Position numbers and translations under genes: made by a program
In this document: piece after piece, positions 52,060 through 61,189 of the stretch
Layout: every line of letters starts with the position of its first letter
Position numbering within the stretch: position 1 is the stretch's first letter
Notes under the pieces: model-generated
The model's database searches: none
The model's input: only the letters and a program-made list of their open reading frames with translations
What the model was told of the DNA's origin: nothing
Origin: Poriferisphaera corsica
GTDB lineage: Bacteria > Planctomycetota > Phycisphaerae > Phycisphaerales > Phycisphaeraceae
Reading direction: 5' to 3'
Assembly (NCBI RefSeq): GCF_007747445.1
Contig: NZ_CP036425.1
Location: 2,774,175-2,838,174, forward strand
DNA length: 64,000 nucleotides

Positions 52060-53563
52060 AAATATTGAAGTAAAACGCAAAGAAGCGATTAAAGCAGCAA
52101 GTCATGATGTGAAAGATTTGCTCGTAATAGGCGGCGGCATTGTTGGGGCTGGAGTAGCGCGTGATGCGGCTATGCGTGGATTAGATGTGGTTGTCGTTGA
52201 TAAGCATGATGTATCGTTTGGCACGTCGAGCCGATCAAGCCGATTATTGCATGGTGGTATTCGGTATTTACAACAGATGCGCGTCGGATTGGTGCGTGAA
52301 GCGAGTTTGGAAAAATGCGTGATCGGTGATATCGCTCCGCATTTAGCTCAAGGCTTGCGGTTCATTTATCCTGTTTACAAGCATCATCCGCAAAAGATGT
52401 GGCAGATGAAGATTGGCGTGAAGATTTACGATTTACTTTGCAGTGGTCGTAACTTTGGTAAATCCGAAAGTGCGAACGTTAAGGGAACACAGAAGTGGTT
52501 GCCTAAGATTAATACCGATCAACTGAGCGGATCCGTACGCTACTTTGATGGACTAACGAGCGATTCACGGCTGGTGATTGATTCACTTCGCAGTGCTGAA
52601 GCGTATGGTGCGAAGGTGATTAATTACATGCAGGTGGTGAATGCGAAACGTGCGAATGGTTTGTGGGAATGCAAGTTGATGGATCACATGACGGGGCAAT
52701 CTACGACTGTTAAAGCAAAGACAGTTGTTAATGCGACTGGGCCTTGGTCAGAACAATTCAAACAGAGCCAATTACATCTTCGTCCTTCGAAGGGCGTGCA
52801 TATCGTGGTTGATCGCGAAAAATTGCCTGTGGACGATGCGGTTGTGATCACCGAAGGGAAGCGGATCTTGTTTGTGATTCCATGGGGCGAGCGACTGATT
52901 CTTGGCACGACGGATACGGATTATCAGGATGATATTGAGAAGGTAAAAACGGATCAAGAAGATATTGATTACATTGTTGCTGCTGCGAATTCTGCATTCG
53001 ATAATCTTGGTTTGTCTCGTGATGATGTCATTAGCCATTGGGTTGGTTTGCGGCCATTGATTGCTGATCCTAACGGTACACCGTCAGATATTTCACGCAA
53101 GCACCAAATCTTGCAAACAAAAGAAGGTTGGATTGATATTGGTGGCGGTAAGCTGACGACGTATCGTTTAATGGCAGAGGAAACGGTCGACCTTGTCTTA
53201 AAGTACACAACGAAGAAAACTGAGAGATGCCGCACTGCACAGGAAAAACTGCTGGCTAAGGGGTTGGAAGATAAGTACACGGGTATTGTTCCATGTGCGG
53301 TAACACGTGAAGCGGTGAACTATTACTGTGATGCAGAATGGGCGAGAACATTAGCTGATGTGATGGTCCGCCGCTCTAGCTGGGTGCATTACTTCGCAGA
53401 CAACGATGCAATCGCCGAGAAGGTTTCAGTGTGGATGGCTGAAATACTTGGGTGGAATGAAGCGGAACGACAGATTCAGTTAGAGGCTTACCAAGAAACG
53501 AAGGAAGTTACGGGAAGCAATAAGCCAATCAATGACGATCAGAAAAGTGATCAAGCAGCATAA
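52052..53563 (+). CDS. glpD: Aerobic glycerol-3-phosphate dehydrogenase
   Basis: 503 residues. FAD-binding Rossmann motif GGGIVGAGVARDAAMRGLDV at the N-terminus, then SFGTSSRSSRLLHGGIRYLQQ, the GlpD signature, and FVIPWGERLILGTTDTDY. The C-terminal domain (about 390 on) is the usual GlpD cap. It oxidises glycerol-3-phosphate to dihydroxyacetone phosphate and passes electrons to quinone at the membrane. It overlaps the preceding HAD gene and is followed by a terminator. glpK and glpF are absent from the window. Confidence 0.94.
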   Translation: MRENIEVKRKEAIKAASHDVKDLLVIGGGIVGAGVARDAAMRGLDVVVVDKHDVSFGTSSRSSRLLHGGIRYLQQMRVGLVREASLEKCVIGDIAPHLAQGLRFIYPVYKHHPQKMWQMKIGVKIYDLLCSGRNFGKSESANVKGTQKWLPKINTDQLSGSVRYFDGLTSDSRLVIDSLRSAEAYGAKVINYMQVVNAKRANGLWECKLMDHMTGQSTTVKAKTVVNATGPWSEQFKQSQLHLRPSKGVHIVVDREKLPVDDAVVITEGKRILFVIPWGERLILGTTDTDYQDDIEKVKTDQEDIDYIVAAANSAFDNLGLSRDDVISHWVGLRPLIADPNGTPSDISRKHQILQTKEGWIDIGGGKLTTYRLMAEETVDLVLKYTTKKTERCRTAQEKLLAKGLEDKYTGIVPCAVTREAVNYYCDAEWARTLADVMVRRSSWVHYFADNDAIAEKVSVWMAEILGWNEAERQIQLEAYQETKEVTGSNKPINDDQKSDQAA

Positions 53564-53587
53564 TATGCCAATCCAATTGATGACGAT

Positions 53588-53622
53588 GAAAGCTCTACAA
53601 AGTATTTTGCAGAGCTTTTTTA
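53588..53622 (+). terminator. Intrinsic terminator after glpD
   Basis: Stem AAAGCTCT/AGAGCTTT extended inward by CAAA/TTTG, followed by TTTTTT. Confidence 0.82.
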
Positions 53623-53710
53623 GTTTTTGATACACAAGCGTACGGGTAGCGAATAAGATCAATATGAAATTTTTGCTTTAGGTTGATAGAAATTGGGTGA
53701 AGGGAAACGT

Positions 53711-55063
53711 ATGCAGGAACCATTAAATCTAAAACTATCAGAAGCATTGACTGAAGCGAATGATACAAAATCACTGAGTATTGGTCATGGTGCGATTAGC
53801 GAGTTGCCACGAATTCTCAGACGCTATTTCCGCGGCCAACGGGCTGTGATTGTTGCTGATGAAAACACGTGGCGTGCGGCTGGTGATCGGGTACACAAGA
53901 TATTACTTGATGTTGGGCTTAGTGCACACCACGATGATCATGATCGATTGATTTTAGATTCGGAAGATCTCCATGCCGAAATGCGGCATGTAGAAGCAGT
54001 ACAATCTTATCTTGAAAGTTTGACGAATCATGTCGCGATTGCGGTTGGAGGCGGCACGATCAATGATCTTGTGAAATTGGCGGTGAGTCAGCTTGGACGG
54101 AGTTATGTATGTGTCGCTACGGCAGCATCGGTTGATGGATTTGGTGCCTATAGCGCCTCAATAGAAGTGGATGGGCATAAGCAAACGATCTATTGCCCTG
54201 CCCCGCTTGCGGTCGTTGCGGATCTGGATGTGATTTGTAGAGCACCAAAAGCATTGAACGCGGCGGGATATGGTGATTTGCTCGCAAAATATGTTTCTGG
54301 CATCGATTGGATCTTCGCAGATGCGGCTGGTGTGGAGGCGATTGATGAACATGTCTGGGGTTTGACACGTGATGAGATTGATCTGTGGACGGGGAAGCCG
54401 AAGGGCGTTAATGCGGGCGACTCTGAGCCGATTCGTAATCTATTCAACGGTTTGATTATGCAAGGCATTGCGATGGATGTCTATCAAGACACACGGCCGT
54501 GCTCAGGGGCTGAACACCAGTTTAGCCATAACTTAGACATGATCGGCCATCGATATCATGGCGAGATACCCTACCACGGCATGAAGGTGGGGATTGGCAG
54601 TATCGCTATGACCAAATTGCAGGAAAAAATGCTGGCTTTCGACCCCAGCGAATTGGATATTGACAAACGATTGGCTGACTGGATGGACAAGGAAACGGCA
54701 ACACAGCGTGGGCAGGACTTATTTGAGCAACCCAAGCTCAAAGAAGTAGTCGGAAAAGAGTATCCCAAGAAGCACATGAATGCGGCTGAGGCCAGAGTGA
54801 TGATTGATAAATTGATTACACATTGGCCTGAGACCGTTTTAAGGGCAAAGCCTTGGCATTTGGGTTCTGCAGAATACCAAGCCCGATTGAAGGCGGCAGG
54901 TTGCCCGATACATCCAGAAGAGATCGGCGTATCACTCGATTTCGTGAAATCACTTTATTTCAAGGCGTACCATACGCGTGCGCGGTTCACGGCGTTAGAT
55001 GTGGCGGTACTACTGGGGAAACTGCATGATTGGGTGGATGAGATATTTAATGAGCCGTGGTAA
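53711..55063 (+). CDS. Glycerol-1-phosphate dehydrogenase, EgsA/AraM family
   Basis: 450 residues from the ATG at 53711 (AGGG 6 bases upstream). The NAD(P) part has AVGGGTINDLVKLAV, and metal ligands are expected in GYGDLLAKYVSGIDW (Asp), GAEHQFSHNLDM (His) and PYHGMKVGIGSI (His). Bacterial AraM and archaeal EgsA interconvert dihydroxyacetone phosphate and sn-glycerol-1-phosphate. It lies just after glpD but beyond its terminator, so it is linked yet separately transcribed. It could also be another polyol-phosphate dehydrogenase of the same superfamily. Confidence 0.82.
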   Translation: MQEPLNLKLSEALTEANDTKSLSIGHGAISELPRILRRYFRGQRAVIVADENTWRAAGDRVHKILLDVGLSAHHDDHDRLILDSEDLHAEMRHVEAVQSYLESLTNHVAIAVGGGTINDLVKLAVSQLGRSYVCVATAASVDGFGAYSASIEVDGHKQTIYCPAPLAVVADLDVICRAPKALNAAGYGDLLAKYVSGIDWIFADAAGVEAIDEHVWGLTRDEIDLWTGKPKGVNAGDSEPIRNLFNGLIMQGIAMDVYQDTRPCSGAEHQFSHNLDMIGHRYHGEIPYHGMKVGIGSIAMTKLQEKMLAFDPSELDIDKRLADWMDKETATQRGQDLFEQPKLKEVVGKEYPKKHMNAAEARVMIDKLITHWPETVLRAKPWHLGSAEYQARLKAAGCPIHPEEIGVSLDFVKSLYFKAYHTRARFTALDVAVLLGKLHDWVDEIFNEPW

Positions 55064-55098
55064 TGCGCGATGAGCATCAGATTCATACAATAAAAAAC

Positions 55099-55121
55099 CC
55101 ATGCGTATCGCATGGATTTTT
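55099..55121 (+). terminator. Intrinsic terminator between the G1P dehydrogenase gene and tRNA-Leu
   Basis: Perfect stem CCATGCG/CGCATGG with loop TAT, T-run after and A-run before, so it can serve both converging transcripts. Confidence 0.82.
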
Positions 55122-55125
55122 AAAG

Positions 55126-55211
55126 TGCCCAGGAGAGGATTCGAACCTCCAAGGGATGTAACTCCCACCACGACCTCAACGTGGCGCGTCTGCCAGTTCC
55201 GCCACCTGGGC
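55126..55211 (-). tRNA. tRNA-Leu (anticodon GAG)
   Basis: 86 bases on the minus strand. Acceptor stem GCCCAGG/CCTGGGC with discriminator A and no encoded CCA. The anticodon stem CCACG/CGTGG encloses the loop TTGAGGT, giving GAG. The long variable arm (class II) and the T-loop GTTCGAATC are typical for tRNA-Leu. Confidence 0.95.
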
Positions 55212-55515
55212 AGGTGGTTTGTTGGTGAGGAAACAGTATAGAGAATCGGAGATTTTTGTCGAGTTGCAACGCTTCAAATCGGGTTGAATGTGGATTTTTT
55301 GATCAAAATTGGGGTGTTAATCACCGATATCGTGTTGTTGGGACGCTATTTCTGAACGATTTGCCTGACTTTTTAGGCCTCAATGTGCATATATGGTGGG
55401 AAAACGTACAATTGCATGTCTATGAATACCTGCCTGTGACTCAAAGCGTCGCCAGATTGGGTTGGCGGACACAAGAGCAACGGTCAATATCTCCAAATGG
55501 GAAGAGATTACGAAG

Positions 55516-56841
55516 ATGGGAATTAAAGTCTGTAAGTACGGCGGCACATCACTCGCGGATGCAAAGCAAATCCTCAAAGTTAAGTCGATTATCGATGCAG
55601 ATATCGACCGTAAGTTTGTTGTGCCTAGCGCACCGGGCAAACGCCACTCTGAAGATCAGAAAGTTACAGACCTTTTGTATTTATGCCATGAGCATGCGAA
55701 ACAGGGGTTGCCGTTTAAAGAAGTATTTGGGCTGATCAGGAACCGCTTTGAAGAGATCATTAAGGATCTTGGTCTAGATTTAGATTTCACGGCAGCTTTA
55801 GATCAGGTACAGGTTGGCATCGCCAAGTATGCTGATCGCGGGCCAGATTATGCGGCAAGCCGCGGTGAATTCTTAAATGGCCAGATCATTGCTGCACTAT
55901 TGGGTTACACCTTTATTGATGCGGCTGAAGTTATTTTCTTTAACGAGAAAGGCCGCTTAGATGCTGCAAAGACGTATCACTCGGTTGCGGCTAGAACGGA
56001 AGGTGTTGATCGTGCAGTCATTCCTGGATTTTATGGCACGGATCAGGACGGCTTTGTAAAAACATTTAGCCGAGGTGGATCGGATGTCACGGGGGCGATT
56101 ATCGCTCGCGGTGTGAATGCTGATGTCTATGAAAACTGGACGGACGTTTCAGGTATTCTCGCTGCTGATCCGCGGATTGTTGAGCACCCCAAAACAATTG
56201 AATCACTCACTTACCGTGAGCTGCGAGAGCTTTCTTACATGGGTGCGAGTGTGCTGCATGACGAGGCGGTTTTCCCGGTTCGTGAAGCTGGCATTCCGGT
56301 TAATATTCGCAATACCAATCGGCCAAGTGATGACGGCACGTTGATTGTGTCGACGGAGAAAGCACCCAACACGATCGGCTCGGTGACCGGGATTGCAGGC
56401 CGCAAGGACTTTACGATCATCGCGATTGAGAAAGCGATGATGAATGCCGAGATCGGTTTTGGTCGCAAGATGCTGGGTATACTCGAGAGACATGGTGTTA
56501 GCTTTGAGCATATGCCTTCCAGTATCGATACGATGTCGATCGTCATCTCTGATGTACAACTCGACGGCAAACTCGAAACAATTCTGACCGAGATTGAATC
56601 GGAATGCGATCCAGATGCGATTGAAGCGTTGTCGAACGTAGCTCTGATTGCGACAGTTGGCCGCGGGATGTCACACACACCGGGTATGGCATCACGAATC
56701 TTTGGTGCCCTTGCAGAAAACAAGTTGAATATCCGCATGATTGACCAGGGTTCAAGTGAACTGAATATCATTGTCGGTGTTGAAGCAACAGACTTTGAGA
56801 ATGCGGTGAAAGCGATCTATAGCCGCGTGATCGGCGTGTAA
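55516..56841 (+). CDS. lysC: Aspartate kinase
   Basis: 441 residues from the ATG at 55516 (MGIKVCKYGGTSLADA); the frame is open to 55462 but the extra 18 residues do not look like the family start. The KxGGTS motif begins the kinase domain, followed by SRGGSDVTGAIIARGV and NWTDVSGILAADPR. Two C-terminal ACT domains (about 300-441, with FTIIAIEKAMM and IRMIDQGSSELNIIVGVE) bind amino-acid effectors. It starts the lysine, threonine and methionine branch. No asd or dap gene is adjacent, and I see no lysine riboswitch. Confidence 0.95.
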   Translation: MGIKVCKYGGTSLADAKQILKVKSIIDADIDRKFVVPSAPGKRHSEDQKVTDLLYLCHEHAKQGLPFKEVFGLIRNRFEEIIKDLGLDLDFTAALDQVQVGIAKYADRGPDYAASRGEFLNGQIIAALLGYTFIDAAEVIFFNEKGRLDAAKTYHSVAARTEGVDRAVIPGFYGTDQDGFVKTFSRGGSDVTGAIIARGVNADVYENWTDVSGILAADPRIVEHPKTIESLTYRELRELSYMGASVLHDEAVFPVREAGIPVNIRNTNRPSDDGTLIVSTEKAPNTIGSVTGIAGRKDFTIIAIEKAMMNAEIGFGRKMLGILERHGVSFEHMPSSIDTMSIVISDVQLDGKLETILTEIESECDPDAIEALSNVALIATVGRGMSHTPGMASRIFGALAENKLNIRMIDQGSSELNIIVGVEATDFENAVKAIYSRVIGV

Positions 56842-56887
56842 TGAACATACGTTGATACGACCTCAATCCTAAAGTTCGGATGACTAC

Positions 56888-57859
56888 ATGGACGCAAAAA
56901 CCCTTGAGTTTATGGCGTTTACGCTGTTCAGTTGCTTGTGTTTACTGTCGGGTTATATCGTTCGTCGAAAAAACTGGGCCCATGAAGATCTATCTAAACG
57001 CATCCATTTTCATACGATTGTATGGGTTTGGGCATTAGCGGGTTTCTTGTCGATGTGGCGATTCCCACTGCGGCCGCAGGATTTATGGCTGCTTGTGATT
57101 GTGCCGCTATGGGTGGCTATCCCGGGATTTGGGGCCATACCGATATGCAAAAAGCTCAAATTCTCCCGGTCGCACACAGGTGTCATTGCATGCGCAGCGG
57201 GTATGGGAAATATGGGGTTTACTCTTGGCGCGTATTTGTGCTATTTAATGCTTACAGATCAGGCCGCTGCATTGGCGTACGGTATTGCGGTTGTCTCGAT
57301 CATGCAGGTAACTTCAATCGTTTTGCTCTACCCGGTTGCAAGACATTTTGGCAAACAGGATGAGGTGGATTTGCCGCTTAGCCGATTGATTCTGAGTAGT
57401 TTTGATTTACGTGCGATGCCCTTATATGCCGCCGCAACAGGACTAGCTTTGGCTGCATTTAAAGTACCTGCCCCTGTATTTCTTTGGAATTATCATCTGA
57501 TTGATGCGCTGTTTTATCTTGGTGCGTTTGGCGCATTATTTGGTATCGGTATGAAGCTGAAATTCCAGAATACAAGGCAGTATTACCAGCAACAATCATT
57601 GTTAGTCGGCTTTAAATTCATTTTTCTTCCAGCAATAACGCTCGTTATGATCTATGCTATCAATTCGACACCACTTCAAACCAACACGCTTTTCAATGAG
57701 GTGTTGTTTATTGAAAGCACAATGCCAACTGCGTTAATGACGGTGATGATGGCTAACCTGTTTCATTTAGATACACGATTGGCATGTAGCCTATGGTTCT
57801 GGAATACCGCAATATTTCTTTGCATTCCATTACCCGTTATCCTTTGGTGGTTTGGCTAA
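56888..57859 (+). CDS. AEC-family membrane transporter
   Basis: 323 residues, about ten helices, GGA 7 bases before the ATG. The two five-helix halves with a central charged loop (HFGKQDEVDLPLSR) and the end ESTMPTALMTVMMANLFHLDTRLACS match the auxin-efflux-carrier (AEC/YfdV) family. Substrates in bacteria are mostly organic anions; none can be deduced here. It lies between lysC and two unknown genes on the same strand. Confidence 0.8.
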   Translation: MDAKTLEFMAFTLFSCLCLLSGYIVRRKNWAHEDLSKRIHFHTIVWVWALAGFLSMWRFPLRPQDLWLLVIVPLWVAIPGFGAIPICKKLKFSRSHTGVIACAAGMGNMGFTLGAYLCYLMLTDQAAALAYGIAVVSIMQVTSIVLLYPVARHFGKQDEVDLPLSRLILSSFDLRAMPLYAAATGLALAAFKVPAPVFLWNYHLIDALFYLGAFGALFGIGMKLKFQNTRQYYQQQSLLVGFKFIFLPAITLVMIYAINSTPLQTNTLFNEVLFIESTMPTALMTVMMANLFHLDTRLACSLWFWNTAIFLCIPLPVILWWFG

Positions 57860-57902
57860 ATGATCGTTTATATGAGCGAACAATATTTTAGAGAGGGATT
57901 CG

Positions 57903-58598
57903 ATGAAGAAAATTGACCAGATCATGGAGCAAGCTTCACAATCGCTGGTACGGACTGCATATCTTGAAGCAGAGCAACTTTGTCTAGAAGCATTGTCATT
58001 GGCGAAAACACAAAAAGATTGGGGATACTACAGCCGCATTTTATTGCCGTTGCAAGAAACCAGGCGCCAACGCCGAATGATCGCAGCTGACGGCTTAATA
58101 CAACTCGGCACATCCGAAACGCATTTACAGATGTGGAAGGATGAAAAACCCATCGGATGTTTAGTTGTTACGACAGAAGAAGATGAAATTGAAGCTCAGA
58201 ATATGCTTCAAGATGCGCGATCTGAACAGAGACATCTTGAGATTTTATTTGCGGAAGTCAATTCTGACGCAACGACTTGGACGATAAGGATGCCAAGTCA
58301 AGCGCATATTGCAATAGCATTACCTGCCCCACCGCCGACATGGTGCGATCGAGCGTTTCCCGCTTCACAAATCCCTGAAACTGGTCACAATCCACAAGCC
58401 AACGGACCTGCAGGCTGGTTCCTGTATGCTTCTGAAAAACTTGGCGATGCCGCGATTGAACATGCTATCCAAGCTGACACACCACAGGAATCTATAGCCC
58501 TGCTTGAGCAAGCACTTGAGACGATTGGTGATCATGAATTGCTTCATCAAACGTTGATGAATACCATCCAAGAAGCGATGCGATCGCAAATTCTATAG
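57903..58598 (+). CDS. Protein of unknown function with TPR-like N-terminus
   Basis: 231 residues; AGAGGG is 5 bases before the ATG. The first 55 residues look like a helical TPR-type pair (AYLEAEQLCLEALSLAKTQKDWGYYSRIL). The middle contains ADGLIQLGTSE and short beta-like segments, and the C-terminal helix (ESIALLEQALETIGDHELLHQ) is TPR-like again. No signal peptide or membrane segment. I do not recognise a family. Confidence 0.6.
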   Translation: MKKIDQIMEQASQSLVRTAYLEAEQLCLEALSLAKTQKDWGYYSRILLPLQETRRQRRMIAADGLIQLGTSETHLQMWKDEKPIGCLVVTTEEDEIEAQNMLQDARSEQRHLEILFAEVNSDATTWTIRMPSQAHIAIALPAPPPTWCDRAFPASQIPETGHNPQANGPAGWFLYASEKLGDAAIEHAIQADTPQESIALLEQALETIGDHELLHQTLMNTIQEAMRSQIL

Positions 58599-58673
58599 GG
58601 CTAACGCTAACGCGCAAACCGTGCCAATTACTGCTATCATCCGCATGCTCAAAGAGTCCACACAATAATTAAC

Positions 58674-59468
58674 ATGATGAATAAAAACAGCCAAAATCAA
58701 AAACAAGCCAAGCCTAAAAGTATGATGCAATTGACATCACGGTTTACGCTTACCGTTTTGGCTATTCTCACAATCTTGGGCTTGTGGGGTTACTGGCAAT
58801 GGATATCCGTGCCAGAATACTGGACAGAAAACCAGGCATATCTTGCTCAAACTGATACTGTCATACTTAGCCAAAACGCAACCATACTCGAAGATAGTAT
58901 TCCTGATAAACTCACTAATCCCAATAATCTATCAGCACAATCAACTCGTAAAGTGCGCATCCCTTTAGAACTCATCAACGCATGGCTCGAAGTCAGATTA
59001 CCTCTTTGGTTACATAGCCAATACGGTTACGATTTGCCTGACAATATTAAAGGTATCATGCTTGCAACTGAAGGCGACAACCTCGTTCTTGCTTTTGAAA
59101 TTGATCAAGAGAATTTCAATCAGATTATTTCTGCTATCTTTGAGATTCAATTCAACGGTGATAATTCAGCCACACTTAAACTGATCGGTTTACGTGCTGG
59201 CACGCTACCTTTGCCTATAAACGCTTCACTCAAGCAATTCGGTGAGATCGAAAATATGACCGGCGAGGATGCAGGTATTCAGATCACAAAGCTAGGTGAT
59301 GGATTGAAATTCACCCCAACACACAGCTTAGGCAGCGACCGAGACGCCCAGATTATTGGCCTTGAAACAGAAAAAGACAGCGTCATTATTCACATCAAGC
59401 ACGCAGCTCATAAGTCACAATCCTCTAGACATGCTGCCAGCCGCCTCACACATTCGATACTCAATTGA
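58674..59468 (+). CDS. Membrane-anchored protein of unknown function
   Basis: 264 residues. A Lys/Gln/Asn-rich cytoplasmic start is followed by one helix (FTLTVLAILTILGLWGYWQW, about residues 23-42), and the rest is probably outside. The soluble part has strand-rich segments such as VRIPLELINAWLEVRLPLWL and DNLVLAFEIDQENFNQIISA. No family recognised. The tail is rich in His and Ser. Two Met codons stand at the start. Confidence 0.6.
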   Translation: MMNKNSQNQKQAKPKSMMQLTSRFTLTVLAILTILGLWGYWQWISVPEYWTENQAYLAQTDTVILSQNATILEDSIPDKLTNPNNLSAQSTRKVRIPLELINAWLEVRLPLWLHSQYGYDLPDNIKGIMLATEGDNLVLAFEIDQENFNQIISAIFEIQFNGDNSATLKLIGLRAGTLPLPINASLKQFGEIENMTGEDAGIQITKLGDGLKFTPTHSLGSDRDAQIIGLETEKDSVIIHIKHAAHKSQSSRHAASRLTHSILN

Positions 59469-59565
59469 CTCTCATGCTTCATCAACCCCAATCCCCACCA
59501 CTTTCTAGACTCTGTCCATGCCAAAATGTTACAATCGCTCTTAATAGCCTGGAGAGTGTTTGAAC

Positions 59566-60222
59566 ATGCCGCTAATCTCAAAAAATATTGTCCTCGGAAT
59601 CACCGGCGCGTCCGGCGCACCATATGCCCAACGCGCACTACATGCGCTTTTAGAGGCGGAAACAAACGTTCACCTTGTTATTTCTTCTGCAGGCCAACGA
59701 TTACTGCATGACGAACTACAGATCGTTGGAAACGATATTTCGTCATGTCTGCCCAAGCCACTAAATGAATATGCTGGTCATCTCACACTACACAATCATC
59801 GCAACATTGGCGCTAGCATCGCATCAGGTTCGTTCAAACATGATGGCATGATCATCGTTCCCTGCACATCTGGCTCGCTTGCAGCAATCGCGACGTCGCA
59901 ATCAAACAATCTAATCCAACGTGCAGCATACGTCACACTTAAGGAACGACGGCGGCTCATTCTACTTCACCGTGAGTCTCCATTAACGCTTGCGGACATC
60001 CGTAATATGGAAACACTCACACTGATGGGTGCCACGATTATGCCAGCCACGCCTGGTTTCTATACGCTCCCCAAGACAATTGATGACCTTGTTAATCATG
60101 TGACTGCTCGCCTACTAGACCAACTCGATATCCCACATCAACTTGCACCCACATGGGATCAGCAGCTCAAAAAAAACAAGGCTTCAACACACCAAGAACC
60201 TCAACCACAAGTTTTTGATTAA
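59566..60222 (+). CDS. ubiX: Flavin prenyltransferase UbiX
   Basis: 218 residues from the ATG at 59566; a TTG at 59560 has GGAG 5 bases upstream and is equally possible. UbiX signatures are the FMN loop NIVLGITGASGAPYAQR, CTSGSLAAIATSQSNNLIQRAAYVTLKERRRLILLHRE and MPATPGFYTLP. It makes prenylated FMN, the cofactor of UbiD-type decarboxylases. It is directly followed by ubiA. In a menaquinone-using planctomycete both are more likely part of a futalosine-type menaquinone route than of ubiquinone synthesis; that is inference. Confidence 0.93.
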   Translation: MPLISKNIVLGITGASGAPYAQRALHALLEAETNVHLVISSAGQRLLHDELQIVGNDISSCLPKPLNEYAGHLTLHNHRNIGASIASGSFKHDGMIIVPCTSGSLAAIATSQSNNLIQRAAYVTLKERRRLILLHRESPLTLADIRNMETLTLMGATIMPATPGFYTLPKTIDDLVNHVTARLLDQLDIPHQLAPTWDQQLKKNKASTHQEPQPQVFD

Positions 60223-60242
60223 GCTCAAAACGGATTCTCTTC

Positions 60243-61181
60243 ATGCAGGATGCAACCACCACTTCATTGCCGCACACACCGCCAAAGATCACAGATCAAC
60301 TGGCTGCAGCCGCTCGTGATATCAAACTGTCTCACACAATCTTTGCCCTGCCCTTTGCTTTACTTGCCACATTTCTTGCTGCAAATGCTCATGGCGAACA
60401 AGCAGCCCTCTCGATTTCGCAGTTCACACTCATTGTGTTATGTATGTTCTTCGCGCGCAGTGTCGCGATGCTAGCCAATCGTTTTCTTGATGCAGATATC
60501 GATGCACAAAATGATCGTACAGCCAAGCGTGCAATCCCTGCAGGTCAACTGACACGCCGATTCACACTCTCGCTCATGGTATTGTGCACATTTTCATTTA
60601 TCGCATTAACTGCAGGCTTTTATCTGCTTAATACCAACATCTACCCATTATTGCTCTCGCCGCTCATCTTGGCTTATCTGATCGGTTATTCATACACCAA
60701 ACGCTTCACATTCTTATGCCACGTATACCTCGGCACAGCATTGGCCTTAAGCCCGATCGCTGCAGCCATTGCAATTAATCCTGCATATCTCAAAGAACCC
60801 ACGACATGGCTTCTATCAGTCATGGTTGCCTCATGGGTTGCTGGTTTCGACATTATTTATGCGTTACAAGACACTGAATTCGATCGTAAAAACAAAATCT
60901 ATTCAATGCCTTCGTCACTTGGAACAAACAAGGCGATGTGGATCAGCCGATCTTTGCATCTGAACGTAATCCTCATGCTGGGTTTACTCTTTACGCTCAG
61001 TACGCAGCTAAATCAACTGTTCCTCATCGCCTCATTCTTGACGACTGCTCTATTAGTTCTGGAGCATGTGCTCGTTTGGAAAAGCAGTACAAATCACATC
61101 AATATGGCTTTTTTCACGCTCAATGGCATCATTTCATTGTTGTTAGGTTTAGCAGGCGTTCTTGATATTTTCCTTCGTTGA
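60243..61181 (+). CDS. ubiA: UbiA-family aromatic prenyltransferase
   Basis: 312 residues, about eight to nine helices. The two Asp-rich catalytic motifs are present: NRFLDADIDAQNDRTAKRAIP and YALQDTEFDRKNKIYSMPSS. Such enzymes attach a polyprenyl chain to an aromatic acid in the membrane. The match to the 4-hydroxybenzoate/MqnP group is good, but the substrate cannot be read from sequence. The gene follows ubiX by 20 bases and converges with DAHP synthase, 8 bases between the stops. Confidence 0.9.
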   Translation: MQDATTTSLPHTPPKITDQLAAAARDIKLSHTIFALPFALLATFLAANAHGEQAALSISQFTLIVLCMFFARSVAMLANRFLDADIDAQNDRTAKRAIPAGQLTRRFTLSLMVLCTFSFIALTAGFYLLNTNIYPLLLSPLILAYLIGYSYTKRFTFLCHVYLGTALALSPIAAAIAINPAYLKEPTTWLLSVMVASWVAGFDIIYALQDTEFDRKNKIYSMPSSLGTNKAMWISRSLHLNVILMLGLLFTLSTQLNQLFLIASFLTTALLVLEHVLVWKSSTNHINMAFFTLNGIISLLLGLAGVLDIFLR

Positions 61182-61189
61182 GACATGTT

